The notes under the pieces: generated by a model
Seen by the model: the letters and a program-made list of their open reading frames with translations, nothing else
Told to the model about the DNA's origin: nothing
The model's database searches: none
Translations under genes and position numbers: made by a program
Shown: piece after piece, positions 8,061 through 15,717 of the stretch
Layout: each line of letters starts with the position of its first letter
How positions within the stretch are numbered: position 1 is the stretch's first letter
NCBI GenBank assembly: GCA_028693235.1
Contig: JAQUVW010000006.1
Span: 1 to 52,448 of the forward strand
Length of the DNA: 52,448 bases
From: Candidatus Gastranaerophilales bacterium
GTDB lineage: Bacteria > Cyanobacteriota > Vampirovibrionia > Gastranaerophilales > Gastranaerophilaceae
Reading direction: 5' to 3'

Positions 8061-8531
8061 CTAGCTCCAACCTTTGCAGATGTCAATCCACGATTTTGAA
8101 TTTGAATATTTTTCAAGTTCGTCCATTGTCAACTCGATTGCACTGTTACTGCTTCCGCAGGCGGGAAAAATTGTATTAAAACGTTTCATTGAAATATCAA
8201 GATACACGTCAACGCCATCTTTTATTGCAAACGGGCAAACTCCACCAATCCCGTGTCCTATAAGGTTTTCCACTTCTTCAAAATGGAGCATTTTGGCTTT
8301 TGTGCCAAAAAAAGATTTGTATTTTGGATTATCTATTTTTGTGTCACCTGCAGTGACTATCAAAATCGGTTTTTCGTCTATTTTGAAAGATAATGTTTTA
8401 GCAATTCTAGCTGGTTCACAGTTTAAAGCGTGGGCTGCAAGCTCTACTGTGGCACTGGATTCGTTGAATTCTAAAATTTTATCTTCAACATTGAATTTTT
8501 TAAAATAATCTCTTACTTTTTCAATTGACAT
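8061..8531 (-). CDS. ybaK: YbaK/EbsC-family aminoacyl-tRNA deacylase-like protein
   Basis: I place the start at the ATG of MSIEKVRDYF (8531), which has AGGAAT upstream; a longer frame runs back to 8609 but would overlap csaB and adds an unrelated basic leader. The 156-residue product has the YbaK/ProX fold: SATVELAAHALNCEPARIAKTL, then ILIVTAGDTKID, FFGTKAKM, and GHGIGGVCPFAI. The family hydrolyses mischarged tRNAs such as Cys-tRNA(Pro); substrate here cannot be told. It lies 2 bases downstream of csaB and is likely co-transcribed. Confidence 0.85.
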   Translation of the reverse strand: MSIEKVRDYFKKFNVEDKILEFNESSATVELAAHALNCEPARIAKTLSFKIDEKPILIVTAGDTKIDNPKYKSFFGTKAKMLHFEEVENLIGHGIGGVCPFAIKDGVDVYLDISMKRFNTIFPACGSSNSAIELTMDELEKYSNSKSWIDICKGWS

Positions 8532-8533
8532 TT

Positions 8534-9562
8534 TTATTCCTCGATAATATCGAAAATCGGTTTGAAATCGAAATGTTTTTCTTCGATTTTTTTCTTCACT
8601 TTTTCGCAATCAAACATTTTTAATCCTTCGACTGCATTTTTTAAATTATCTCCATCAGGAAGTGAGATGTAAGGTATTTCGAGCTCTTTTGCAAGTTTTT
8701 CAACCTTTTCATCATAGCTTACCGGGAGTGTGGGGATACCGTATTTTAAAGCCAAAATGCAGGCGTGATAACGCATTGCGATTAAATAGTCAAGATTCAT
8801 AAAAGAATCAATCATTTCTTGATTTGTTCTTTGATAGATAATTACAGGTTTTGTTTCTTGGTCTAATAAAGACAAGAAATTTTTAAATTTTGTGCAAACT
8901 TCATAATCCTGTGAGTCTTGGAAGGAATAAAGATATATTTCATATCCTTTGAAGTTTTCATTGACTTTGCGAGCCAAAGAGTTGATGAACTCATCAGATA
9001 GGGTTTTCCAATCTCTGAGCTGAATTCCTATTCTGTTTTTCGGTTCTTTTTCTAAAAGCTCTAAGCTCCACATCGGGTCGTTTACAAGCTCAGGATTTAT
9101 CCCCCAACCTCTTAGCAAGTACAAACTTTTTTCATCTCTTACACTTGCGTAAGAAACTTTTTTCAAGAGTGTTTTTGTGATAAATCTTGCAATCGGGTTG
9201 TTAATAGGTCCGATTCCTTGTGCGAAGATTATAACTTTCTTTTTATAAAACAAAGCCATAAAAATAACCCATAGATAATATGCAAGGCTTTTTACGCTGG
9301 TGGCATCTTGGAGAAGGCTTCCGCCACCTGAAATTAACACATCAGAATCTTTTAGGGTATCAATAACTTTTGGTACATTAAAATTTTTAACTGATTTGAC
9401 ATCATATCTTTTTGCGGTTTTTTCAGGATTTGATGAAAGCACTGTTATTTCGAGGTTCTCGATATCCATATTTTTTAAGTTTTTTACGAGAATACCTAAA
9501 ATTCCCTCATCGCCAAAATTGTCGAAGCCGTAGTAGCCGGAGATTACTATTTTTTTACTCAT
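8534..9562 (-). CDS. csaB: Polysaccharide pyruvyl transferase, CsaB-like
   Basis: The start is taken at ATG 9562 (MSKKIVISGYYG), which sits in ATGAGTAA overlapping the stop of the upstream kinase by 8 bases; the further upstream frame would lie inside that gene. The 342-residue protein has family features: GYYGFDNFGDEGILG at the N-terminus, ISGGGSLLQDATS near residue 75, FAQGIGPINNP, and AMRYHACILALKYGIP near residue 270. CsaB adds ketal-linked pyruvate to secondary cell-wall polysaccharide in Bacillus, where it anchors SLH-domain proteins, and cyanobacteria carry a homologue. A role in surface glycan modification is likely; the acceptor sugar is unknown. Confidence 0.85.
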   Translation of the reverse strand: MSKKIVISGYYGFDNFGDEGILGILVKNLKNMDIENLEITVLSSNPEKTAKRYDVKSVKNFNVPKVIDTLKDSDVLISGGGSLLQDATSVKSLAYYLWVIFMALFYKKKVIIFAQGIGPINNPIARFITKTLLKKVSYASVRDEKSLYLLRGWGINPELVNDPMWSLELLEKEPKNRIGIQLRDWKTLSDEFINSLARKVNENFKGYEIYLYSFQDSQDYEVCTKFKNFLSLLDQETKPVIIYQRTNQEMIDSFMNLDYLIAMRYHACILALKYGIPTLPVSYDEKVEKLAKELEIPYISLPDGDNLKNAVEGLKMFDCEKVKKKIEEKHFDFKPIFDIIEE

Positions 9563-10496
9563 GATTGCCCTTATAAATTGAGTAGACATCTTTTTTGAAC
9601 GGAATTGATTTTATAGCTCCAATGCCTTGAGATTGCAATCCTGCTACGATTGCTGCGATATGGGCTGATTCAAAAGGGGTAAGCCCTGATGCAATTCCGT
9701 GCATAAACCCGCCGTTAAAGGCATCGCCGGCACTTGTCGTGTCAACAATCGTATCTGCATAAAATTCCGTAAATAAAACCTCACCTTGATAGCCGGTATA
9801 ATATCCTTTTTCTGCGTGCGATTTCACGACTATTATGGAAACTCCTCTGTCCCAGAAATATTTCATTAACTTATCAATCGAGCATATTTCAAGTAATTTT
9901 TCAGAATCGTATTTTAAGTTCAAAAACAATATATCGATATTGTCTTGGACTTCTTCAAAAGCTTGTTTGGCTTCTTCTTTAGACCACAATTTTGGGGCAT
10001 AATTCGGGTCATAAGCTGTCATTACATTGTTTTGTTTTGCAATAGTGAAAGCTTTGTTTACAGCTTCTTTTGCTGAAAGCGAAAGCGATTGAGTGACTCC
10101 TGTAGAATAAACAATACCTGCATTTTGGATGTATTCAGCTGATATGTCATCAATCGAAAGATTGGTTGCAGCTGTTTTTTTTCTATAGTAGGCAAATTCT
10201 TTTTCTGAGCCCGTCGGGCGAGCAATAAAATAAAGTCCGTTGAAGCCTTCAATAAGTTTTATTTGAGAGATGTCAAGCCCTTCAGCTTGCCAACTGTCGA
10301 GCAAAAAATCTTTAAAATGGTCCATTCCGACTCTGGTAATGTATCCGACTTTTGAACCCATACGTAAAGCCGCAATAGCACTAACCAAAGTGTCTCCGCC
10401 ATAATATTTATCCAAAGTGTCTGAATAAGTAAGGCTTTTTTCGCTCGATAGCTCTATAAGGCTTTCGCCTATTGATATTATGTCTAATTTTTCCAT
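9555..10496 (-). CDS. PfkB-family sugar kinase (2-keto-3-deoxygluconate kinase-like)
   Basis: At 313 residues, this has ribokinase/PfkB features: IISIGESLIEL at the start, GGDTLVSAIAALRMG (substrate-side signature, near residue 33) and DTTSAGDAFNGGF (near residue 245) with the catalytic Asp. Overall it resembles KdgK-type kinases, but PfkB substrate cannot be read reliably from sequence. It is translationally coupled to csaB by an 8-base overlap, so a sugar feeding glycan synthesis is an alternative to the Entner-Doudoroff/pectin role. A good promoter lies at 10539-10567. Confidence 0.82.
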   Translation of the reverse strand: MEKLDIISIGESLIELSSEKSLTYSDTLDKYYGGDTLVSAIAALRMGSKVGYITRVGMDHFKDFLLDSWQAEGLDISQIKLIEGFNGLYFIARPTGSEKEFAYYRKKTAATNLSIDDISAEYIQNAGIVYSTGVTQSLSLSAKEAVNKAFTIAKQNNVMTAYDPNYAPKLWSKEEAKQAFEEVQDNIDILFLNLKYDSEKLLEICSIDKLMKYFWDRGVSIIVVKSHAEKGYYTGYQGEVLFTEFYADTIVDTTSAGDAFNGGFMHGIASGLTPFESAHIAAIVAGLQSQGIGAIKSIPFKKDVYSIYKGNHE

Positions 10497-10538
10497 TTTT
10501 TAAAGCTTCTATCGCAGTAAAACTTGACGTCTCTGAAT

Positions 10539-10567
10539 AAGTTAGCAGAAAACTGCAAATTGGTCAA
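10539..10567 (-). promoter_or_regulatory. Promoter of the PfkB kinase-csaB-ybaK operon
   Basis: The minus strand has TTGACC, 17 bases, TAACTT, about 40 bases before the kinase ATG. Confidence 0.45.
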
Positions 10568-10590
10568 ATTTTATCGCATTCATGCCACTT

Positions 10591-11364
10591 TTATACTACT
10601 TTTAAAAAAGTTTCACGTGGAGTGTATTCATATTTTATTACCGCAAGTCGTTTTTTGACATCTTTTGAGTTTTTAGAGCGAGGTTTTAGTTTTAAAAACT
10701 TCTTATAATATCTCACGGCGTCGACTTTTTTGTCGAGTTTATCGCAACAAATCCCGATTCCTAAATAAGCTCTGTAATAATCGGGGTTTATTTTTAGTAT
10801 TTGTCTAAATGTTTGAGCCGATTCCAAATATTTTTCAGAATTCATATATAAAGCAGCTTTTTGTGCGTAGGCTCTTATAAAAGATGGCGAGGTTTCTATG
10901 ATTTTTTGATAAATCATTAATGCCATATCCTCTTCTTCAATCATCTCATGAGCAATCCCCAGTTGGATTTGAACATCAATATTAGATGGGTCGAGTTTTA
11001 TTGAGTTGACGAAACTTTTTATTGCTCTACACATTTCTCCGTTGACTAAATAACATATCCCTAATTCGTAATGGATTTTTGCGTCAAAAAGGCTCAATGC
11101 CTTCGCCTTTTCGAGTGCATCAATCGCTCTTTCGTAGTCCCTCAAATGTTTATACGCAATCCCTAATCCATAATACGCTTTTGCGTTATTCCTCTTGACC
11201 AAAATAGAATTAAGATATTCTTTTACGGCTTCTTTGTGCAAATTGTTCAATCTCAATGCGTCGGCTTTGACAAATAATTCGTATGCCAAGCCCTCATTAG
11301 GCTTTGAACTTTTGTGTGTTATTGTACTGAAGTCGGGCTTTTTTCCCTCGTATCTTAATGCCAA
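10591..11364 (-). CDS. Tetratricopeptide repeat protein
   Basis: At 257 residues, this consists of about six TPR units from residue 25 to 240, with typical 34-residue spacing: AYYGLGIAYKHLRDYERAIDALEKA, then IHYELGICYLVNGEMCRAIKSF, then VQIQLGIAHEMIEEEDMAL, and a last unit AYLGIGICCDKLDKKVDAV. TPRs are protein-protein docking scaffolds. There is no signal peptide or membrane span, so it is probably cytoplasmic. A separate promoter serves the downstream kinase, so it need not be functionally linked to that operon. No specific partner can be named. Confidence 0.85.
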   Translation of the reverse strand: MALRYEGKKPDFSTITHKSSKPNEGLAYELFVKADALRLNNLHKEAVKEYLNSILVKRNNAKAYYGLGIAYKHLRDYERAIDALEKAKALSLFDAKIHYELGICYLVNGEMCRAIKSFVNSIKLDPSNIDVQIQLGIAHEMIEEEDMALMIYQKIIETSPSFIRAYAQKAALYMNSEKYLESAQTFRQILKINPDYYRAYLGIGICCDKLDKKVDAVRYYKKFLKLKPRSKNSKDVKKRLAVIKYEYTPRETFLKVV

Positions 11365-11521
11365 AATTGTACTCTCCCCATCTGTCTATTAATATTCTAT
11401 TTGTTATCCCGATGGAATGTATCAATCTCGGGGTCAATTTTTATTGACCTTTTGGTCAATCTTCTTGCGAAGTTTCTACCTCTCTGCTTATTAATTTACG
11501 TAACAGGCATGCTGAGCAGGA

Positions 11522-11550
11522 TTGACAATAAATTTTGTCAACGATACACT
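11522..11550 (+). promoter_or_regulatory. Promoter of rplU-rpmA
   Basis: TTGACA, 17 bases, TACACT gives a strong consensus promoter and predicts transcription starting near 11557, about 90 bases before rplU. Confidence 0.6.
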
Positions 11551-11556
11551 ATTGTA

Positions 11557-11645
11557 GTGGTGATTTTTGTCGCCATAAAGTGTTAGATAGGTCGGCCGTT
11601 CTTAAAGTCTTATGGCTACGGTCCCTTAAATGAAAGGATACTCAA
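11557..11645 (+). promoter_or_regulatory. rplU 5' leader, possible ribosomal-protein control region
   Basis: The untranslated leader predicted from the promoter contains a G+C-rich piece (GGTCGGCCGTTC ... GGCTACGGTCCC) that can fold back before the GAAAGGA ribosome-binding site. L21 leaders with autoregulatory roles exist in Firmicutes; I do not recognise that exact motif here. Confidence 0.3.
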
Positions 11646-11999
11646 ATGTACGCAATCGTTGAAACAGGCGGTAAACAATACCAAGTTGAAGAAGGCCGTT
11701 ATGTTGATGTTGAATTATTAGGTTCTGAAGCTGATTCTAAAGTCGTTTTTAAAGAAATCGTTATGATTGTAAACGGCAAAAAATCTAAAGTAGGACAACC
11801 TTATGTCGCTAATGCTAGTGTCGAAGGCGTTGTTGTTAAAAATGACAGAACTAAAAAAGTTATTGTCTACAAACAAAGAGCTAAAAAAGGCTACAGAAAA
11901 AAACAAGGTCACAGACAAGGTTTTACAAGAGTTATGATTAACAAAATCAGAACTACTGCAGCTAAAGCTAAATCTGAAACTGTTGGCGAAGAAGCATAA
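11646..11999 (+). CDS. rplU: 50S ribosomal protein L21
   Basis: L21 binds 23S rRNA in the large subunit. The 117-residue protein begins MYAIVETGGKQYQVEEGRY, diagnostic for L21, and carries the basic KQRAKKGYRKKQGHRQGFT signature near residue 80. The C-terminus extends to AKSETVGEEA, slightly longer than the usual 103 residues. The ATG has GAAAGGAT upstream. rpmA follows after 34 bases, the near-universal order, and no ysxB-type protease gene lies between them, consistent with the L27 N-terminus needing no removal. Confidence 0.97.
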   Translation: MYAIVETGGKQYQVEEGRYVDVELLGSEADSKVVFKEIVMIVNGKKSKVGQPYVANASVEGVVVKNDRTKKVIVYKQRAKKGYRKKQGHRQGFTRVMINKIRTTAAKAKSETVGEEA

Positions 12000-12033
12000 T
12001 TACACATAATATAATTACAAGGAGAATATAAAA

Positions 12034-12288
12034 ATGGCACATAAGAAGGGCGTCGGCTCATCAAAAAACGGTCGTGACAGTGAAAGTAAACGACTCGGCG
12101 TTAAAAAATTCGGTGGAGAAATCGTTTCTGCCGGCAATATTATTGTTCGCCAAAGAGGTACTAAAATTCACCCAGGTAACAATGTAGGTATCGGCAAAGA
12201 TGATACTCTATTTGCTCTTGTTGACGGTGTGGTTAAGTTTGAACCTCACAGACGTGACAGAAAACAAGTCAGCGTTTACGCTAACTAA
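12034..12288 (+). CDS. rpmA: 50S ribosomal protein L27
   Basis: At 84 residues, this begins [20 protein letters not shown], the classical L27 N-terminus that reaches the peptidyl transferase centre. There is no Firmicutes-type N-terminal extension to be cleaved, in keeping with the absence of a Prp protease gene between rplU and rpmA. A strong AAGGAG ribosome-binding site precedes the ATG, and a terminator follows at 12314. Confidence 0.97.
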   Translation: MAHKKGVGSSKNGRDSESKRLGVKKFGGEIVSAGNIIVRQRGTKIHPGNNVGIGKDDTLFALVDGVVKFEPHRRDRKQVSVYAN

Positions 12289-12313
12289 TTTAATTTTAAA
12301 TTGATTTTTAAAT

Positions 12314-12347
12314 AAAATACCTGTCTTTATTAAGGCGGGTATTTTTA
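12314..12347 (+). terminator. Terminator of rplU-rpmA
   Basis: AAAATACCTGTC and GGCGGGTATTTT form a stem with two G-T pairs and continue into a T run. Confidence 0.8.
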
Positions 12348-12396
12348 TTGTTAAAAGTTTGCCTTGTTTTTTCTTCAAGAATATAATTTTATTATT

Positions 12397-13659
12397 ATGG
12401 AAAATAAGTATAAAAAAGCTGTATTGAATTTTTCTCAAGTCCTTAATTCGGCACTTGAGTCTGAAAAAAGTTTTTCTAAATTATTAGATTCACTCAACGA
12501 AATTATAAACTTCGATTATGGTGCTTTGTTTTATGTTAATGCTGACAGATTGAATTTGAAAGCAGACAAACAATTCGGGCAAAAAGCTCCTTACAGCGGT
12601 GAAAAATTGTATTTTGACGTGTCTGAAAAAACTCGAGAAGATTTATATTCGGCAAAATTACTTTCATTTGGTGTAAATTCATATATTGCAAAAGACTTGG
12701 AGTTGGATAAAGGCGTCGGAAATTATATCCTCGCAAAATTGATTATTAGAGAAACCATCTTCGGGTTTATTCTTATCGCTAAATTTGACGGGTCTAAATT
12801 TAACGACGACGATAGAGAAATATTGAACTCGTTTTCTTCTGTTGCCGCCTACTCAATTAAAGACAGTGAACTTTCAAATGTTTTCAAGCTTCAACTAAAG
12901 GCACTTCAAGAAAGTATTGTTGAAAAAACTCAGGCTTATAAAACTATAAAAAAACAAAATGAAAAAATCCTTGAAGCTGATAAGGCTAAAAATGAGTTTA
13001 TCGCTAATATTTCCCACGAATTGAGAACTCCTCTTAACGCAATTATCGGATTTTCTGATGTTTTGAAGTCTAAATTGTTTGGAGATTTGAATGATAAACA
13101 ATCAGAATATATTTCTGATATAAACGCTTCCGGCGTACATTTGCTCGGTATGATTAATGAGCTTTTGGATTTGGCTAAAATTGAGGCTAAAGTGCTTAAG
13201 CTTAACAAAAAAGATTTTTCTGCTTCTCAATGTATTAACGAGGTCATTAATATTATCAGACCGCTTGCTGATAAAAAACATATTTCTGTTGAGAAATCGA
13301 TGGAAAATGATTTGATGCTAAATGCGGATTATCAAAAACTTCAACAAATTTTGTTTAATCTTTTGAGTAATGCGATAAAGTTTACGCCTGAAAACGGAAA
13401 AGTTGAAATAATTCTGGCTCAAAATGCCAAAAAAACTATCATTAAAGTGAAAGATAACGGGTTTGGTATAGACAAAAAATATCAAGGAAAAATTTTCGGT
13501 AAATTCGTTCAGCTTCATAGTGCCTATACTAAATCAGAAAGTTCTACAGGATTAGGGCTTACTATTACTAAAGAACTTGTGGAGCTTCACGGTGGCAAAA
13601 TATATATTGAAAGTAAGGTCAACGAGGGCAGTACTTTTATTATAGAATTGCCTAATTAG
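12397..13659 (+). CDS. GAF-domain sensor histidine kinase
   Basis: The ATG at 12397 gives 420 residues; a TTG 33 bases earlier is in frame but lacks support, and no clear ribosome-binding site precedes either. Residues about 10-155 form a GAF-like sensor, 165-195 a coiled coil, 200-265 HisKA with the phosphoacceptor in NISHELRTPLNAI (His near 207), and 310-420 the HATPase with N box NLLSNAIKFTPENG, G1 DNGFGIDKK and G2 STGLGLTI. No membrane span is seen, so sensing is cytoplasmic. The response regulator gene follows after 9 bases and is the evident partner. Confidence 0.92.
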   Translation: MENKYKKAVLNFSQVLNSALESEKSFSKLLDSLNEIINFDYGALFYVNADRLNLKADKQFGQKAPYSGEKLYFDVSEKTREDLYSAKLLSFGVNSYIAKDLELDKGVGNYILAKLIIRETIFGFILIAKFDGSKFNDDDREILNSFSSVAAYSIKDSELSNVFKLQLKALQESIVEKTQAYKTIKKQNEKILEADKAKNEFIANISHELRTPLNAIIGFSDVLKSKLFGDLNDKQSEYISDINASGVHLLGMINELLDLAKIEAKVLKLNKKDFSASQCINEVINIIRPLADKKHISVEKSMENDLMLNADYQKLQQILFNLLSNAIKFTPENGKVEIILAQNAKKTIIKVKDNGFGIDKKYQGKIFGKFVQLHSAYTKSESSTGLGLTITKELVELHGGKIYIESKVNEGSTFIIELPN

Positions 13660-13668
13660 GAGTATCAA

Positions 13669-14022
13669 ATGAAAAAAAATATTTTGGTCGTTGAAGACAA
13701 TGAGCTGAATATGAAGTTGATGGTCGATATCCTTACTCAAATCGGATATTCCGTTCAAAAGGCTTTTGATGGCGAAATGGCTCTTGATATTCTTGAAAAA
13801 AATGATTTTGATTTAATGCTTTTAGATATCCAACTCCCAAAAAAATCAGGCTATGATGTTATCAAAGAAATGAAAAAAAAGGTCCCAACAGTTATTGTTT
13901 CAGCTTGTTGCACTGAAGATGAAATCCTTAAAGCTAAAGACAAAGGCTGTTTGGATTACATTACAAAGCCTATTAATATTTCTGAATTTATACAAAAAAT
14001 CAACGCTTATTTTTCAAAATAA
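13669..14022 (+). CDS. Single-domain response regulator (receiver only)
   Basis: The 117-residue CheY-like receiver has acidic pocket residues Glu9/Asp10 in LVVEDNELN, phosphoacceptor Asp53 in LLLDIQLPKKSG-type context (LMLLDIQLP), Ser near 83 in VIVSACC at the switch position, and Lys in YITKPI. With no output domain it must act by protein contact or phosphotransfer. It lies 9 bases after its kinase gene, with AGGAG before the ATG. The sequence DNELNMKLMVDIL resembles receivers of hybrid-kinase systems and DivK-like proteins. Confidence 0.92.
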   Translation: MKKNILVVEDNELNMKLMVDILTQIGYSVQKAFDGEMALDILEKNDFDLMLLDIQLPKKSGYDVIKEMKKKVPTVIVSACCTEDEILKAKDKGCLDYITKPINISEFIQKINAYFSK

Positions 14023-14028
14023 GCGTTG
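14001..14028 (+). other. Hairpin across the stop codon of the response regulator gene
   Basis: CAACGCTTATTTT and AAATAAGCGTTG form a near-perfect 12-bp stem with a tiny loop. The stop codon lies in its right arm. No T run follows, so it is not a standard terminator; it may protect the mRNA 3' end. Confidence 0.55.
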
Positions 14029-14167
14029 ACCAAACCCTAATCTAGTAGCTGTTTTAAACGGGTGCTCATGTGATTTTTGATTTCGCATGTCACCGTGAGA
14101 TTCTTGTTCGAAAAGTAATTAATTCCTCAAATAGAATCGTTTATCGAATTGCTTTTGGCAATGGTTT

Positions 14168-14299
14168 TTATGCCAGTTTGCTTTCTGTTTCTTCGATTTT
14201 CTTTAACACTGTATCCACATAACTACGGAAGGCGTTTAAAAACAGCTTTATTTCGGATTTAAAACTATAATATCCGGGCCATACTGAATAATATTGCAT
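14168..14299 (-). CDS. Small protein of 43 residues, unrecognised
   Basis: On the minus strand an ATG at 14299 is preceded by AGGAGA at 8 bases, a clear ribosome-binding site, and opens a frame of 43 codons. The peptide starts MQYYSVWPGYYSFKSEI, has an aromatic first third, and then an amphipathic helical part (AFRSYVDTVLKKIEETESKL). No membrane span or signal peptide is seen. It lies alone between the response regulator gene and the next minus-strand gene, with AT-rich promoter-like sequence (TATATAAAG) 25 bases upstream. I do not recognise the family. The ribosome-binding site, not the length, is the main evidence that it is a gene. Confidence 0.55.
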   Translation of the reverse strand: MQYYSVWPGYYSFKSEIKLFLNAFRSYVDTVLKKIEETESKLA

Positions 14300-14384
14300 A
14301 ACTCATTCTCCTATACCTTACTTTATATAGGTCGGTGTTTTTTAGTTCAAACTTTATAAATATAGAATAAATGTAACTTTTTTG

Positions 14385-15038
14385 TTACAAAAGTGTTGAA
14401 TTGGGCTCAAGTCCTAATACTTCTAATTCTTCAAATTCATATAAAGTTTTGTAGTCGATGTTTTCTTCTCCGAAAGCTAATTTGTGGGCTAAAAATGCAC
14501 CCATAATAGCTTCAAGTTGTGCAACGGGGAGCATATTTGTCGGTAGCTCTCTCATTCCATATTCCATTTTTAATGTGTTTTGAATTGCTTTGCAGTCAGT
14601 AGGCGTACGGTTTTTAAAGGGAGCGGAATGTCCCATTTCCTTTTTTACGTTGTCGAGGTCAAATCTGAAAATATCAAGACCTTCTGTATATAAATTCTTT
14701 AAAAATTCAGAGCCTCTTGTCGAAAATCTGTCAGACCAGTTGTTTACGTTTTTAATAGGTGAATTCAAATTGACAGGCTGGTATGTACGAGAGTTGTATT
14801 TCCACTTGCTGCTAATCATAGTTTCATTTTCGGGGATTGAAACAGTGACTATAGAGTTGTGTTTTGATGGTAATGTTGTTAGAAAAAATTCAACATCTGC
14901 CATTGAAAACAGTTTATCGAGTTTTATAATTTTTAAATTCTTGTCAAGCACTGCGGCAGCTGACTCTGTCGTTGAAAGTGCGGAAAGCGAGATTCCGATA
15001 AACGAAATCTTTTCTTGTTTATTTATATCCCTTTTCAT
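14385..15038 (-). CDS. Unrecognised protein, possibly DUF429-like RNase H fold
   Basis: The start chosen at 15038 (MKRDINKQEK) lies 4 bases after the stop of the upstream gene; an in-frame alternative at 15083 would overlap that gene. The 217-residue protein opens with a strand-turn ISFIGISLSALSTTESAAAVLD, then VTVSIPENE, and ends with LEAIMGAFLAHKLAFG. This pattern of an early Gly-x-Ser strand and a late acidic helix is like DUF429 predicted nucleases with an RNase H fold, but the expected acidic residue in strand one is not obvious. No membrane span is seen. Coupling with the upstream membrane protein suggests a shared role that I cannot name. Confidence 0.6.
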   Translation of the reverse strand: MKRDINKQEKISFIGISLSALSTTESAAAVLDKNLKIIKLDKLFSMADVEFFLTTLPSKHNSIVTVSIPENETMISSKWKYNSRTYQPVNLNSPIKNVNNWSDRFSTRGSEFLKNLYTEGLDIFRFDLDNVKKEMGHSAPFKNRTPTDCKAIQNTLKMEYGMRELPTNMLPVAQLEAIMGAFLAHKLAFGEENIDYKTLYEFEELEVLGLEPNSTLL

Positions 15039-15042
15039 TTGT

Positions 15043-15606
15043 TTAATATTTTTCCATTGCTTTTTGTTGGTACAATCTCTCAAAGTTTACTTGCATATAT
15101 TTATAGCTATTGATAGTGCTTTTTATTGACGAATTGACTATGAAAAATATAATAGGAAATCCTATTACTATCGTCAAAAGAATTATCAAAAAGTGACGTA
15201 AGAATTTTGCAACAACTTTTTTACGTTGATTTTTTGCTTTATTGTCAATTTCCGATTTTAAGAAACCGTTAATTAATTTTGAACGGCTGTCGGTAGATAG
15301 ATTTTCAAAATAATCTACGTATTCTTTTTTTACATTGATGACAAATTTTTTATAATCTTTAGGTGCAATTTCAATATTGTTCTCATCAAGAACTTTTTGC
15401 ATATCTTCAGAATTTTCAGCTTTTTCTTCCTTTGGCTTTTCTGCATCTTGCGGAGTTTCAGGAGAATGACTTTTGATTAATTGTTCAATCAAATCTTGTT
15501 CACTCGGAAGTTTTTCAGCTGTATATTCTTCTTGATTTTGGTCACCAATTTGCATAGATTCTTCTTGTGGTTCTTGACCTTCAGGTAGTTGTTGATTGTC
15601 GTCCAT
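15043..15606 (-). CDS. Acidic membrane-anchored protein, unrecognised
   Basis: At 187 residues, residues 1-75 are low-complexity, rich in Gln, Glu and Pro and probably disordered. Residues about 75-125 are charged and may be helical (KKFVINVKKEYVDYFENL), and one hydrophobic span follows near 137-158 (FLIILLTIVIGFPIIFFIV) preceded by KKVVAKF. The basic residues before the span suggest the long acidic part stays in the cytoplasm. No family is recognised. It starts at 15606 with AGGAC-like sequence upstream and is followed within 4 bases by the next gene, so the two form an operon. Confidence 0.7.
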   Translation of the reverse strand: MDDNQQLPEGQEPQEESMQIGDQNQEEYTAEKLPSEQDLIEQLIKSHSPETPQDAEKPKEEKAENSEDMQKVLDENNIEIAPKDYKKFVINVKKEYVDYFENLSTDSRSKLINGFLKSEIDNKAKNQRKKVVAKFLRHFLIILLTIVIGFPIIFFIVNSSIKSTINSYKYMQVNFERLYQQKAMEKY

Positions 15607-15636
15607 TTTAGTCCTTTTTGAAATTTTGTATCGTTA

Positions 15637-15666
15637 TTGTTTTCAATTAGTTTGTGATAATATAAT
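15637..15666 (+). promoter_or_regulatory. Promoter of the kinase-DUF4330-ligase-gltD operon
   Basis: TTGTTT, 18 bases, TATAAT, about 50 bases before the ATG at 15718. Confidence 0.45.
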
Positions 15667-15717
15667 TATAGTATATTATAGGTAGCTATTTTAATCAAAC
15701 AAATAACGGAGATTTTA

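Noticed and set aside
8074-8508. Plus-strand frame of 144 codons opposite ybaK
   Set aside because: Antisense shadow; ybaK itself has clear family motifs and a ribosome-binding site.
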